From Cedecea lapagei (GTDB taxonomy: Bacteria > Pseudomonadota > Gammaproteobacteria > Enterobacterales > Enterobacteriaceae): a stretch of 64,000 bases of DNA. The position numbers were made by a program, and so were the translations under genes. The number at the start of each line of letters is the position of its first letter. Position 1 is the first letter of the stretch. The stretch spans positions 3,658,001 through 3,722,000 of the forward strand of contig NZ_LR134201.1 of assembly GCF_900635955.1 (NCBI RefSeq). The letters run 5' to 3'. Shown here piece after piece: positions 34,425 through 43,432 of the stretch. Below the pieces are notes generated by a model. It was not told the origin of the DNA, ran no database searches, and saw only the letters and a program-made list of their open reading frames with translations.

Positions 34425-34613
34425 ATGAACCAAACTTCTTTTGACTGGCAGAACTACATTGCCCTGATGGAGCAGCTGCTTGCTGTGCCGCTGACGGATG
34501 AACGCCGTAAAGAGCTGGAGCTGCAGCTGGCACGCATTGCAGCAATGGCGGAGCCGCTGATGGCATTCCCGCTTCCCGATCGTCAGGAAACCGCCGGAGT
34601 TTATACCCTATGA
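34425..34613 (+). CDS. hpxX: Small AtzG-like subunit (DUF4089)
   Basis: This 62-residue protein (MNQTSFDWQNYIALMEQLL...) is of the DUF4089/AtzG type, and the helical motif LARIAAMAEPLMAFPLPD is typical. AtzG forms a complex with the amidase AtzE in cyanuric acid breakdown and stabilises it. Here the gene sits between hpxW (11 bp before) and hpxY (4-bp ATGA overlap), so HpxX very likely partners HpxY. Too small to be an enzyme itself. Confidence 0.8.
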   Translation: MNQTSFDWQNYIALMEQLLAVPLTDERRKELELQLARIAAMAEPLMAFPLPDRQETAGVYTL

Positions 34614-35986
34614 CAGCCCATTCTATTCGCGAAATTCATCAGGGGCTGCGGGACAGAACCTTTTCGGCAACCGAGCTTGCCGGACAAACGCTGGCAAAGA
34701 TTGAGCAGCAGAACCCGAAAATAAACGCCTTTACCGAGGTGACACAGTCTCGCCTGCTGGATGAGGCCGCATCGGTCGACAGGCTAATTGCCAGCGCCAG
34801 CCCTCTTCCCGCGCTGGCAGGCGTGCCTTATGCGGTAAAAAACATTTTCGACATTAAAGGGCACACCACGATTTCTGGGGCAGAACTTTTTGCCGGGCAG
34901 CCCGCCGCGACGGCAGATGCCTTTGCCATTACGCAGCTGCAAAAAGCGGGCGGAATGCTGAGCGGCGCAGTGAATATGGATGCCTATGCCTACGGCTTCA
35001 CTACGGAGAATAGCCATTACGGCGCTACCAGGAATCCGCACGACCTTGCGCGCATTGCGGGCGGCTCCTCCGGTGGCTCGGCCGCCGCCGTCGCTGCCGG
35101 ATTAGTGAATTTTACCCTTGGCACCGACACCAATGGCTCGATTCGCGTCCCGTCATCGCTCTGCGGGCTTGTTGGCCTGAAACCCACTTTTGGTCGCCTG
35201 TCGCGCGGCGGCAGCCATCCGTTTGTCGCCAGCCTCGACCATATAGGCCCGCTGGCGCGCAGCGTGGAAGACGTTGCGACGGTTTACGATGTGCTGCAAG
35301 GCCACGACGACAACGATCCTTTTCAATCTTCCCGCGCCATTGAGCCGGTTTACGCGACGCTTGAAAGAGACACGCCTCTTCGCGTCGCGGTGCTGGACGG
35401 CTTTTTTGAACGCTGGTGCGACGAGGACGCCAGAGAGGCAGTCAGCCGGGTAGCCAAAGCGCTGCAGGCAAAGGAGCAGGCCTCCATGCCGGAAGCTGAG
35501 CTCGCCCGTTCAGCGGCCTTTTTACTGACAGCGGCGGAAGGCGGCAACCAGTATCTGCCGGCGCTGCGCGTTTGCCCTGAGCGCTTCGAGCCCAACTCAC
35601 GCGAGCGGCTGCTTGCCGGGGCGATGACCCCGTCCGCCTGGTACACTCAGGCTCAGCGCTTCCGGGCCTGGTTCCTTGAGCGCACGCTGCCGCTGTTTGA
35701 CCATTTTGATCTGCTGATTGCCCCAGCCACGCCCTGTAGCGCCACGCTGATCGGCCAGCAGACCATGAATATCAACGGGCAGGAGATCCCGGTAAAAGCC
35801 AGCATGGGGATCCTGACGCAGCCCATCTCCTTCCTCGGGCTACCGGTGGTGAGCGCCCCGCTGATCGCTGCGAGCGGGTTGCCGATCGGCGTGCAGCTGA
35901 TTGCCGCGCCGTGGCGGGAAGACATTTGTTTGCAGGCCGCACGACGGCTGGAAGTACAGGGTATTTTAGAGACGAAGGTAAGCTAA
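34610..35986 (+). CDS. hpxY: Amidase-signature hydrolase, AtzE/AtzF-like
   Basis: This 458-residue amidase-signature enzyme has the full triad: Lys77 in GVPYAVKNIFDIKG, cis-Ser153 in GGSSGGSAAA, and nucleophile Ser177 in GTDTNGSIRVPSS. It resembles AtzE, which hydrolyses 1-carboxybiuret as a complex with AtzG. Oxalurate has a similar acyl-urea structure and is the pathway intermediate between HpxJ and HpxW, so HpxY is a good candidate for hydrolysing oxalurate to oxamate. This is inference. It overlaps hpxX by 4 bp and abuts hpxZ with no gap. Confidence 0.82.
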   Translation: MTAHSIREIHQGLRDRTFSATELAGQTLAKIEQQNPKINAFTEVTQSRLLDEAASVDRLIASASPLPALAGVPYAVKNIFDIKGHTTISGAELFAGQPAATADAFAITQLQKAGGMLSGAVNMDAYAYGFTTENSHYGATRNPHDLARIAGGSSGGSAAAVAAGLVNFTLGTDTNGSIRVPSSLCGLVGLKPTFGRLSRGGSHPFVASLDHIGPLARSVEDVATVYDVLQGHDDNDPFQSSRAIEPVYATLERDTPLRVAVLDGFFERWCDEDAREAVSRVAKALQAKEQASMPEAELARSAAFLLTAAEGGNQYLPALRVCPERFEPNSRERLLAGAMTPSAWYTQAQRFRAWFLERTLPLFDHFDLLIAPATPCSATLIGQQTMNINGQEIPVKASMGILTQPISFLGLPVVSAPLIAASGLPIGVQLIAAPWREDICLQAARRLEVQGILETKVS

Positions 35987-36370
35987 ATGACACGAGATAA
36001 TATTGACCGTCCGGCCATTCTGAACGAAGTCACAGCGGCATTTTATCGCTATGAGCAGGCGCTAATCAGCAACGACGTTGCGGTTCTGGATGAGCTGTTC
36101 TGGGAAGACGCCCGCACAGTACGCTACGGCGCCACGGAAAACCTTTACGGCATCGACCAGATACGAGCTTTCCGCAATGGACGCTCGCCGAAGGGGCTGG
36201 ATCGCCAGTTAAGTAATACCGTGATTACAACCTACAGCGACGATCTGGCGGTAGCGAGCACCGAGTTTACGCGCGAAGGCAGCGATAAAATCGGCCGCCA
36301 GATGCAGACCTGGGTAAGGTTTTCGTCGGGGTGGAAAATTGTGGCGGCGCATGTGAGTTTAATGGGGTAA
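35987..36370 (+). CDS. hpxZ: AtzH-like protein (DUF3225, SnoaL/NTF2 fold)
   Basis: This 127-residue protein of the DUF3225/AtzH type has a small cone-shaped NTF2-like fold (YRYEQALISNDVAVLDELFW, then TWVRFSSGWKIVAAHVS). AtzH-like genes accompany AtzE/AtzG-type amidases. Their role is not settled; they may help or link the amidase complex. The start directly follows the hpxY stop (TAAATG), so translation is coupled. Last gene of hpxWXYZ. Confidence 0.8.
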   Translation: MTRDNIDRPAILNEVTAAFYRYEQALISNDVAVLDELFWEDARTVRYGATENLYGIDQIRAFRNGRSPKGLDRQLSNTVITTYSDDLAVASTEFTREGSDKIGRQMQTWVRFSSGWKIVAAHVSLMG

Positions 36371-36384
36371 TTTTCCCGTCATCC

Positions 36385-36411
36385 TAACCCTCTCCCCGAA
36401 AGGGAGAGGGA
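36385..36411. repeat. Single hairpin copy of the pepD-dinB repeat family
   Basis: CCCTCTCCC-CGAAA-GGGAGAGGG (9-bp stem) preceded by CCTAA, as in the first unit of the block at 21855. It lies between converging hpxZ and hpxB and can act as a bidirectional terminator. Confidence 0.75.
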
Positions 36412-36435
36412 ATAACGCTCTGATAAAAATAAGTA

Positions 36436-37392
36436 TTACTCAGTATAGGGATGTGTTTTCACCCAATGCTCAGCAATGTCCTGCCTTCTGCAAATCCACA
36501 CGCCTTCGTGCTGCTGGACATAGTCCAGGAAACGCTGCAGCGCCCGGAAGCGGCCCGGTCGCCCTAGCAGACGGCAGTGCATGCCGATGGACATCATCTT
36601 CGGTGCCGTTTCACCCTCTTCATACAGCACGTCGAAGCTATCCTTCAGATAGGTGTAAAACTGCTCGGCGGTATTGAACCCCTGAGCCGTAGCGAAGCGC
36701 ATGTCATTGGTGTCCAGCGTGTAAGGCACAATAAGATGAGGTTTTACGCTGCCGTCTTCGCAGGTGACCTCGCTCCAGAAAGGCAGATCGTCGCCGTAAT
36801 AATCGCTGTCATACAGAATACCGCCGTGCTCAACCACCAGCCTGCGGGTGTTGGGGCTGTCGCGCCCGGTGTACCAGCCCAGCGGACGAGAGCCAAACAG
36901 ATCCTCAAGAATCTCCATCGCCTGATGCAGATGCTGACGCTCCAGCGCTGGCTCCATATTCTGATAGTGGATCCAGCGCCAGCCATGGCTGACAACGTCG
37001 TAATCGGCAGCTTTGATCGCCGAAACAATCTCCGGGTTACGGGCCAGCGCCATGGCCACGCCAAATACCGTTAGCGTCAGGCCGCGCTTCTGGAACTCAT
37101 TGTGGATACGCCAGAAGCCCGCCCGGGAGCCATATTCATAAAGAGAGTCCATCGACATATGGCGATCGGGGAAGCTGGCTGCGCCGATGATATCGGAGAG
37201 GAACTGCTCCGAACCGCTGTCGCCGTGCAGGACGTTATTTTCCGCCCCTTCTTCAAAGTTGAGCACAAACTGAAGCGCAATACGCGCCCCGTTTGGCCAC
37301 TGAGCATGGGGAGGACTGCCAGCGTAACCGGCGAGATCGCGCGGGTAGTTCTCGGTAAAAGGATAGCGTTTAGCGTTTTCTGCTGATGACAT
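36436..37392 (-). CDS. hpxB: Allantoinase, polysaccharide-deacetylase type (PuuE-like)
   Basis: This 318-residue protein of the NodB/polysaccharide deacetylase fold is of the PuuE type that opens allantoin to allantoate. It is unrelated to the classical metal-dependent AllB. Conserved segments include NFEEGAENNVLHGD, SMDSLYEYGSRAG, VVSHGWRWI and GWYTGRDSPNTRRL. It follows hpxA by 18 bp in the hpxSAB operon. An AGGAGA sequence precedes the ATG. No signal peptide, so cytoplasmic. Confidence 0.88.
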   Translation of the reverse strand: MSSAENAKRYPFTENYPRDLAGYAGSPPHAQWPNGARIALQFVLNFEEGAENNVLHGDSGSEQFLSDIIGAASFPDRHMSMDSLYEYGSRAGFWRIHNEFQKRGLTLTVFGVAMALARNPEIVSAIKAADYDVVSHGWRWIHYQNMEPALERQHLHQAMEILEDLFGSRPLGWYTGRDSPNTRRLVVEHGGILYDSDYYGDDLPFWSEVTCEDGSVKPHLIVPYTLDTNDMRFATAQGFNTAEQFYTYLKDSFDVLYEEGETAPKMMSIGMHCRLLGRPGRFRALQRFLDYVQQHEGVWICRRQDIAEHWVKTHPYTE

Positions 37393-37410
37393 GAGTCTTC
37401 TCCTTCAACC

Positions 37411-38148
37411 TCAGCCCAGGCGAGCAAAAGAGCCGGAGAGCGGCTTTTTATTCGGATAAGCGAGATCGCCAAATTTACTGGTGCCAATGCCCAGCGCCAC
37501 CAGCGACTCCACCAGCTTCACCGCGGCGGTGACGCCGTCGATAACCGGAATGCCGATCTCTTCCGTCAGCTCTTTTGCGAGATTCGCCATCCCGCCACAG
37601 CCGAGCACGATCGCCCCGCTGTTATCTTCTTTTTTAGCCTGAATGCAGCGCTCACGCACCAGCCGCTGGGCAAGCCCGGTCCCGTCCTCCAGCGCCAGCA
37701 CCGGCAGGTCGATAGCATGAAGCGCAGCGCAATGATGCTCAAAACCGTACTGATGCACTAAGTGGCGAGCAATGATCACCGTGCGCGGCAGCGTGGTCAC
37801 AATAGTGAAACGGGTCGCCACCAGCGTCGCCATATGCATGGCGGCCTCGGCAATCCCAATCACCGGCCCGCTGGCTATCTCACGCGCCGCCAGGAGCCCA
37901 GGATCGCCAAAGCAGGCAATCACGTGGCCGCTAGCTCCCTGCGCTTTGCCCTGCTGAATTTGCTCGAGTACGCCGATGGCCGCGATGGCTTCATCGAAAT
38001 GCCCTTCAATTGACTCAACGCCCTGCTCCGGGCAGGTGGCGAGGATCTGCGTGCCCGGCGCGGCAACGCTGCGGGCGGCTTCGGCAATAGTGTGCGTCAT
38101 CGCCTGGCTGGTGTTTGGGTTGATCACTTGAATAATAGGCTGCTGCAT
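37411..38148 (-). CDS. hpxA: Allantoin racemase (hydantoin racemase family)
   Basis: This 245-residue Asp/Glu/hydantoin racemase has the two catalytic cysteines Cys79 (VIACFGDPG) and Cys184 (VLGCGGMAN). It should interconvert R- and S-allantoin so that both forms reach the stereospecific HpxB or HpxK steps. It begins 2 bp after the hpxS stop, indicating translational coupling, and lies before hpxB. Confidence 0.87.
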   Translation of the reverse strand: MQQPIIQVINPNTSQAMTHTIAEAARSVAAPGTQILATCPEQGVESIEGHFDEAIAAIGVLEQIQQGKAQGASGHVIACFGDPGLLAAREIASGPVIGIAEAAMHMATLVATRFTIVTTLPRTVIIARHLVHQYGFEHHCAALHAIDLPVLALEDGTGLAQRLVRERCIQAKKEDNSGAIVLGCGGMANLAKELTEEIGIPVIDGVTAAVKLVESLVALGIGTSKFGDLAYPNKKPLSGSFARLG

Positions 38149-38150
38149 GG

Positions 38151-38864
38151 TTATTCCTGTCGGGTGCCAAAGATGCGTGCGAAGTCCGGGGTCGTTTCAC
38201 CGCTGCGCTCAAAATGCAGGCTGGAAACAATGTGTTCAAAATGGTGCTGCATCGCGTACGTCAGCGGCTCAAGCGCTTTATTACGCAGCAGGTCAATCAG
38301 GTTTTCGTGATCGTCACAGCGGCAGCCACGCTGCCACGGCGCGCCCCATGCGGCGATCACCAGAGATGAACGATGGGTCAGGCTGGTGACCATTTCCGTA
38401 AGCACGGCGTTGCCGGAAATAGCCTGAAGCTGGATATGGAAAGCGGCAGAGAGGCGGATTGCCGCAGGCCCGTCGCCCTCGCGGTGGGCTTTCTCTTCCT
38501 GCTGAGTAATTTTACGCAGCGCGGCAAGATGCGGCGGCTGAAGATGTTCAAGCACATGCGGCAGGTTCGCGCACTCAAGCAGCGAACGCGTCTGGAAGAT
38601 CGCTTTGGACTCTTCAACATCCGGCATGGCAACAAATGCACCACGTCCGGGCAACAGAGTGATCATTTGCACCGTTGCGAGGCGCGTTAAGACTTTGCGG
38701 ATCCCGGTTCGGCTAATGCCAAAAACTTCTGCCAGCGCTTCTTCCGGCAATTTGCTGCCCGGCGGCAGCCGGTGTTCAACCATCGCCGTCATCAGCGATT
38801 GCCAGATAACGGCTTCTTTATCATGCAGTTCTGCTGGGGCGGTGACCCCAAAATCACGTTTCAT
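38151..38864 (-). CDS. hpxS: GntR/FadR-family regulator of allantoin genes
   Basis: This 237-residue regulator has an N-terminal winged helix (LPEEALAEVFGISRTGIRKV) and a C-terminal all-helical FCD domain with metal-binding histidines (CRCDDHENLIDLL, HHFEHIV). It is the first gene of hpxSAB. Its divergent region with hpxC carries two TTG-T/A-ATACAA palindromes centred 22 bp apart, typical operators for this family. Probably a repressor released by allantoin or a later intermediate; the ligand is inferred. Confidence 0.85.
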   Translation of the reverse strand: MKRDFGVTAPAELHDKEAVIWQSLMTAMVEHRLPPGSKLPEEALAEVFGISRTGIRKVLTRLATVQMITLLPGRGAFVAMPDVEESKAIFQTRSLLECANLPHVLEHLQPPHLAALRKITQQEEKAHREGDGPAAIRLSAAFHIQLQAISGNAVLTEMVTSLTHRSSLVIAAWGAPWQRGCRCDDHENLIDLLRNKALEPLTYAMQHHFEHIVSSLHFERSGETTPDFARIFGTRQE

Positions 38865-38897
38865 CCACTACTCCTGTTAGCCTCAGGCGCCCTCATT

Positions 38898-38929
38898 TTG
38901 TATACAATATCATTGATAATTGAATACAA
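38898..38929. promoter_or_regulatory. Double operator between hpxS and hpxC
   Basis: TTGTATACAA (38898-38907) and TTGAATACAA (38920-38929), exactly two helical turns apart. The motif suits FadR-subfamily GntR regulators and is placed to control both hpxSAB and hpxC. Confidence 0.65.
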
Positions 38930-38941
38930 GAAATGCAAACC

Positions 38942-38957
38942 TGGCCTGGTTCCTGCA
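38942..38957 (+). promoter_or_regulatory. Weak candidate sigma-54 promoter for hpxC
   Basis: TGGCCTGGTTCCTGCA has GG and GC ten bases apart but matches the rest of the consensus poorly. It would start transcription about 40 nt before hpxC. Confidence 0.3.
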
Positions 38958-39006
38958 ATACCTCTGGCAGACGTAATTCACCTTCTGTTTTATAGGAGCA
39001 GATCCC

Positions 39007-40500
39007 ATGCCAGGTATAGAGAACAAAGCAACAGCCATGAATGAGAGTGCCAACGCCGGCTACAGCCCGCGCCTGTGCAACGACGACCTGGCTCCAACCC
39101 GCCACCAGACTTGGTCCTGGTATAATATTTTTTCGTTCTGGATGTCTGATGTACACAGCATGGGCGGCTATGTTGTGGCAGCCAGCTTCTTTACGCTGGG
39201 GCTTGCCAGCTGGCAGGTGCTGATTTGCCTGCTGGCGGGGATCTGCATCGTGCAGCTGTGCGCTAATCTGGTGGCGAAACCAAGCCAGATGGCGGGCGTG
39301 CCCTACGCGGTGATTTGTCGCCAGGCCTTTGGCGTCTTTGGCGCCAATATTCCGGCGGTGATCCGCGGGCTTATCGCCTTTGCCTGGTACGGTATACAAA
39401 CCTATCTGGCCGCTAATGCATTGATGCTGGTGGTGCTGAAGTTCTGGCCAACGCTTGCGCCGATGACCGGCGTCAGCTTCCTTGGCCTGTCTCAGCTGGG
39501 CTGGATCTGCTTCGGCATTATGTGGGTATTGCAGGCGATGGTGTTCTGGCACGGAATGAACGCGATTAAGCGCTTTATCGATATTGCCGGCCCTGCGGTT
39601 TACATCGTGATGATGGCGCTGGCGGGCTGGATCCTTTATCAGACCGGGTTTAGCGGGATCTCCTTTACCCTGGCCAGCAAGCATCTCAGCTCCGGCGAAC
39701 AGGTTTGGCAGATGATTACCGCTACCGCGCTGGTGGTCTCCTACTTCTCAGGTCCGCTGCTTAACTTTGGCGACTTCTCTCGCTACGGCAAAAATATGAA
39801 AGAGATCCGCCGCGGTAACCGCTGGGGTCTACCGTTCAACTTCCTGCTGTTCTCCATTGTGACGGTGGTGATTGTATCCGGCACCCAGTCGCTGTTTGGT
39901 AAAATGATCACCGATCCAATCGAAACGGTGAGCCATATCGGCAACAGCCTGGCAATGGCGATTGGCCTGCTGACGATGATCACCGCCACTATCGGGATCA
40001 ATATCGTGGCGAACTTTGTTTCCCCGGCGTTCGACTTCTCGAACTGTTCGCCGCAAAAGATCAGCTTCCGTGCAGGCGGCATGATCGCCGCGGTTGGCTC
40101 CGTGCTGCTGACGCCGTGGAACCTGTTCCAGTCACCGGAGCTGATTCACTATACGCTGGATGTACTGGGCTCCTTCATCGGGCCTCTGTTCGGCATCCTG
40201 CTGGCGGACTTCTACCTGGTGAAAGGCGGAAAAATTCACGTCGACGATCTGTTTAACGACACGCCGAAGGGCCGCTACTGGTACAGCAACGGCTTTAACC
40301 CGAAGGCAATCATCGCGCTGGTGCCGTCCGTTGCCGTCTGTCTGACGATCAGCTTTATTCCTTCCCTGCATGAAGTCGCTAACTTCAGCTGGTTTATCGG
40401 CGTGTTCCTCGGCCTGAGCTGCTACCGCTGGCTGGCCCGCAGTGAAAAAAGCACGGCTGCGACCGGCTTTACCGGCCTCGTAGCCACCTCAAAAGAGTAA
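39007..40500 (+). CDS. hpxC: Allantoin/hydantoin permease, NCS1 family
   Basis: This 497-residue inner membrane protein with about 12 helices belongs to the nucleobase:cation symporter-1 family. The N-terminal motif RHQTWSWYNIFSFWMSDVHS and the substrate-site region AFAWYGIQTYLAANA are typical. Among relatives it is closest in context to allantoin permeases, and it is divergent from hpxSAB with a shared operator. ATG 39007 has GGAG about 9 nt before it; a second in-frame ATG 10 codons later is possible. Confidence 0.87.
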   Translation: MPGIENKATAMNESANAGYSPRLCNDDLAPTRHQTWSWYNIFSFWMSDVHSMGGYVVAASFFTLGLASWQVLICLLAGICIVQLCANLVAKPSQMAGVPYAVICRQAFGVFGANIPAVIRGLIAFAWYGIQTYLAANALMLVVLKFWPTLAPMTGVSFLGLSQLGWICFGIMWVLQAMVFWHGMNAIKRFIDIAGPAVYIVMMALAGWILYQTGFSGISFTLASKHLSSGEQVWQMITATALVVSYFSGPLLNFGDFSRYGKNMKEIRRGNRWGLPFNFLLFSIVTVVIVSGTQSLFGKMITDPIETVSHIGNSLAMAIGLLTMITATIGINIVANFVSPAFDFSNCSPQKISFRAGGMIAAVGSVLLTPWNLFQSPELIHYTLDVLGSFIGPLFGILLADFYLVKGGKIHVDDLFNDTPKGRYWYSNGFNPKAIIALVPSVAVCLTISFIPSLHEVANFSWFIGVFLGLSCYRWLARSEKSTAATGFTGLVATSKE

Positions 40501-40505
40501 TAAAA

Positions 40506-40537
40506 ACAGGCCTGAGCCGGAAAGGGTTCAGGCCTTA
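40506..40537 (+). terminator. Hairpin after hpxC
   Basis: AGGCCTGA-GCC pairs with GGTTCAGGCCT around a short A-rich loop, just after the hpxC stop. Only a weak T run follows, so termination may be partial. Confidence 0.55.
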
Positions 40538-40655
40538 AACTCCCTGTTAATTCTCGACATACTCTTTTTCTTCTTCACGACGACGGTGGACTCCGCGCGG
40601 GTGATATATTCTTTCCTTGCCGTTTCCAGCAAACCCCGTGTCAAAGGAGAGTCCC

Positions 40656-41579
40656 TTGCTCAGCAGTAAGAAGGCGGCCACTGAGGCTGCACCCCACAGG
40701 CCATCGGCCTGGTATGTTTTGCTCCTGTTCACCATTCCGCCGCTGCTTTGGGCGTGCAATTACATCGTGGGGAAAGCCGTTCGCAATGATATTCCTCCGG
40801 TTGGGCTCACCTTTATGCGCTGGCTGGTTGCGCTGGTGGTGATCCTGCCGTTTGCCTTTCCTTATATTAAAAGAGATTTTCGCCGCTACCGGGAATATCT
40901 GGGCTGGATTATCGCCATATCGGTAACCGGTATCGTCTGCTTTAGCCTGCTGGTTTATATCGGCCTGCACCACACCTCAAGCACTAACGCGCTGCTGCTT
41001 AACTCCTGCATTCCGGTGCTGATTATGCTGTTTGGCGCGCTGTTTTTTGGCCATAAGCTTAGCGTTAAGCAGGTTGTGGGGCTGGCGATCTCCTGCTGCG
41101 GCGTGCTGTTTATTATCTTTAAGGGCGATATTCACGGGCTGATGCAGATGGCGTTTGCATCGGGTGACCTGATGCTGCTGGCGGCCATGGCCTGTTTTGC
41201 GCTTTATACCCTGTGGATTCGAAAAATTCCTTCAGATATCAGCCGAATCGGCCTGTTGGGCGTTCAGGTAACTATCGCGCTGCTGGTGACGCTGCCGCTA
41301 TGGCTGCATGAAATGAGCACCGGCGCAGTGCCTCACTGGAATACCATGACAATTTCAGCGGTGATATTCCTCGGCGCCTTCCCCTCTTTTGTTTCGTATC
41401 TGCTGTACGGGCGCTGCGTGGAAGCCGTAGGTGCCGCGCGTGCCGGTCTGAGTATTCACCTGATCCCAGTCTTCGGCGTGGTGCTGTCGCTGGTGTTCCT
41501 CGGTGAAACCCTGCATCTTTTCCATATTATCGGGATAGCAACGATTTTGATCGGCGTGGCGCTGGCCAGCAGGCGTTAA
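40656..41579 (+). CDS. EamA-family (DMT) transporter
   Basis: This roughly 307-residue membrane protein has ten predicted helices in two EamA repeats; the first begins AWYVLLLFTIPPLLWACNYIVGKA and the second near ASGDLMLLAAMACFALYTL. Members of this family export amino acids, nucleotides or other metabolites. The best start is TTG 40656, preceded by AAAGGAGA at the right distance. An upstream TTG at 40617 in the same frame has no ribosome site. It follows hpxC on the same strand and may be partly co-transcribed. Substrate unknown. Confidence 0.8.
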   Translation: MLSSKKAATEAAPHRPSAWYVLLLFTIPPLLWACNYIVGKAVRNDIPPVGLTFMRWLVALVVILPFAFPYIKRDFRRYREYLGWIIAISVTGIVCFSLLVYIGLHHTSSTNALLLNSCIPVLIMLFGALFFGHKLSVKQVVGLAISCCGVLFIIFKGDIHGLMQMAFASGDLMLLAAMACFALYTLWIRKIPSDISRIGLLGVQVTIALLVTLPLWLHEMSTGAVPHWNTMTISAVIFLGAFPSFVSYLLYGRCVEAVGAARAGLSIHLIPVFGVVLSLVFLGETLHLFHIIGIATILIGVALASRR

Positions 41580-42143
41580 AGGGTTCTTCTGCAAGCCCTC
41601 GCGCAATGGCTGCGCGGGGGTGCTGCGGGATAGTATGTGTCCATGCCAGGACCGCAAAATGTCCATAATGTTAACACCCTGATCTCCCGGACAAGCGCAA
41701 ATCCATAATCCGAAAACGAATCCCCCCCTCCCCCCGGTAAAAGTCGCCATGAATGTTCCTGGAGCTTTTTTGCCTATTTTAGGGCTATAACATTCTCAAA
41801 CAGGCAGCGTTACCGGGCAAGAGATGACGGAAATGGTAGAATACCAATCCAAAATATATGGGAATTATCCAGAGAATGATTTTTTCCACCGCTTGATATT
41901 ACATGGGTGTTGAGATCTATTCTTAACTAAAACGCCAGAACAACCACAGTTAAAATATGTTATTTAATTAGATAAGATTCATCTATTATGAACAGAATGA
42001 AGTATTGATTCGGTGAAACGCTTTCGCCCGCCATCCCCACATCAGATTATGTCTTATAAAACATATATTTAAAATTGTATCGAAATCATTTTTTTTGTAT
42101 CTAAATTAAAAGAATAATATAAATATATTCAAAGGAATATAAC
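41580..42143. other. Intergenic region between the DMT transporter and the MarT-like regulator
   Basis: No credible gene. The first 60 bases hold GC-rich inverted sequence (CTCGCGCAATGGCTGCGCGGG) that may terminate the transporter. After 41,880 the sequence becomes AT-rich, as expected for the promoter of the following regulator, and AAAGGAA precedes its ATG. Confidence 0.5.
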
Positions 42144-42980
42144 ATGATCGTTTTCCTTATCGCGAATAATATAGAATTCCGACCCGGCGACAGAACGCTT
42201 AGAGGGCAAAATGAAGAAGTCAAACTTCACTCTTCATCGGTACACTGCCTTGAGCTGCTGATAGAGCATCAGGGAGACGTCGTTGATCATGAGTCCCTGT
42301 ATGAGTTTGCCTGGAGACAGTACGGTATGGAGGTTGGCTCCAACGCGCTCTATCAGAGCATCTCTATGCTACGTAAAGCATTTTTGGCCTGCGGCGGCGA
42401 AGAGACGTTTATTCGTACCATTCCCCGTCGCGGTTTTATGCTGCACCAAAGGGTCTCTATCTCCCGCGCCAGCATGCTGCCAGATGCCGCATACAAGGAG
42501 CCCGGAACCAGAATGCCGGATGAGAGCTTATCCCGACAATCGGTTACGGCCGGTAATAACATGCTCTCCCCTAAAAGTGTTGCGGAGAACATGCATTATC
42601 AGCCGGCCAAAAATGCGATATCCGGCGTGGAGAAAACAAATAACAAAATATACTTCAATAATATTTATTTTTGGCTTGCTGCGGCTGCCGCATTTTCTTT
42701 TTCATTTTTAATGATTTATTTACTTTTTTTATCTGCGCCCACAGAGTACCCCAGAAAGATGATTTATAACGGCTGTGCGTACCACAGCAATGAGGCTTCA
42801 GATGAAAATATGGTTAAAAGCATTGCGTTAAAATTAGGTATCCAATGTGACAACCGCAAAAATGTTTACGTTACCTCTTACCAGGAGGGGAGTGTTGTAT
42901 CAGTTATTCAATGTGCAAGGCCGATAACATTCTTTTCACGTCCGAATTGTATCTCTACTTACTACACTGAGAAGCCATGA
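42144..42980 (+). CDS. CadC/MarT-like membrane-anchored winged-helix regulator
   Basis: This 278-residue protein has an OmpR/CadC-type DNA-binding domain at residues 5-105 (ELLIEHQGDVVDHESLYEFAW, then ALYQSISMLRKAF and RTIPRRGFML), a linker, one membrane helix at about 176-196, and a short periplasmic part with four cysteines (211, 235, 257, 269). It overlaps the next gene by 4 bp (ATGA). This pairing matches marT-fidL in Salmonella, where MarT activates a surface adhesin gene. Here the pair precedes the ecp pilus operon. The name is by analogy, and the signal sensed is unknown. Confidence 0.75.
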   Translation: MIVFLIANNIEFRPGDRTLRGQNEEVKLHSSSVHCLELLIEHQGDVVDHESLYEFAWRQYGMEVGSNALYQSISMLRKAFLACGGEETFIRTIPRRGFMLHQRVSISRASMLPDAAYKEPGTRMPDESLSRQSVTAGNNMLSPKSVAENMHYQPAKNAISGVEKTNNKIYFNNIYFWLAAAAAFSFSFLMIYLLFLSAPTEYPRKMIYNGCAYHSNEASDENMVKSIALKLGIQCDNRKNVYVTSYQEGSVVSVIQCARPITFFSRPNCISTYYTEKP

Positions 42981-43432
42981 AAAAAACAATGATAGTTTCT
43001 TTTTTTTTACTGTTAATTGCCACGCCGATACTGCTGTATCTCTTCTATCAGAGCCGAACGATCAGCTGCACCAACAGTATCTCTTTAATTAAAGAGAGGG
43101 GAAAGCTGTCGCTTATCACCGGACAAAAGATGAAGGACGGTAAAGGCATGGTGACGCTGGTTGGAACCCTCTACCGTAACGATGGCTCCAGAGCACATAT
43201 AAGCAGAAAAATCGTGTTCGATTACCACTACCGCTATGATTTTATGATCGCTAAATCAGCGTCGGTTGAAGTTTTATCTGAAAATACGGTAACAGACGAA
43301 GAGGCAAAACAGTGGATTTCAGATTTTTTCATCACCCCAGGCTCAGAAATATCCATTATTTTTAACCGAATCAGCCTGAATACATGGCTCATTTTCACTA
43401 ATCCTGTTCCACTTGGCATTTGTGAAAAATAA
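42977..43432 (+). CDS. FidL-like small inner-membrane protein
   Basis: This 151-residue protein has one N-terminal membrane helix (VSFFLLLIATPILLYLFY) and a periplasmic domain of about 125 residues with the pattern GKGMVTLVGTLYRNDGS. That size and pattern fit FidL-like proteins encoded directly after CadC/MarT-type regulators. It probably modulates the sensing domain of its partner, as small periplasmic partners do for ToxR-type regulators, but its function is unproven. Translation is coupled to the upstream gene. Confidence 0.7.
   Translation: MKKTMIVSFFLLLIATPILLYLFYQSRTISCTNSISLIKERGKLSLITGQKMKDGKGMVTLVGTLYRNDGSRAHISRKIVFDYHYRYDFMIAKSASVEVLSENTVTDEEAKQWISDFFITPGSEISIIFNRISLNTWLIFTNPVPLGICEK

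Noticed and set aside
41720..41740. C-rich run (about seven C, then six C) as a phase-variation tract
   Set aside because: It is intergenic, interrupted, and not at a promoter that I can define.
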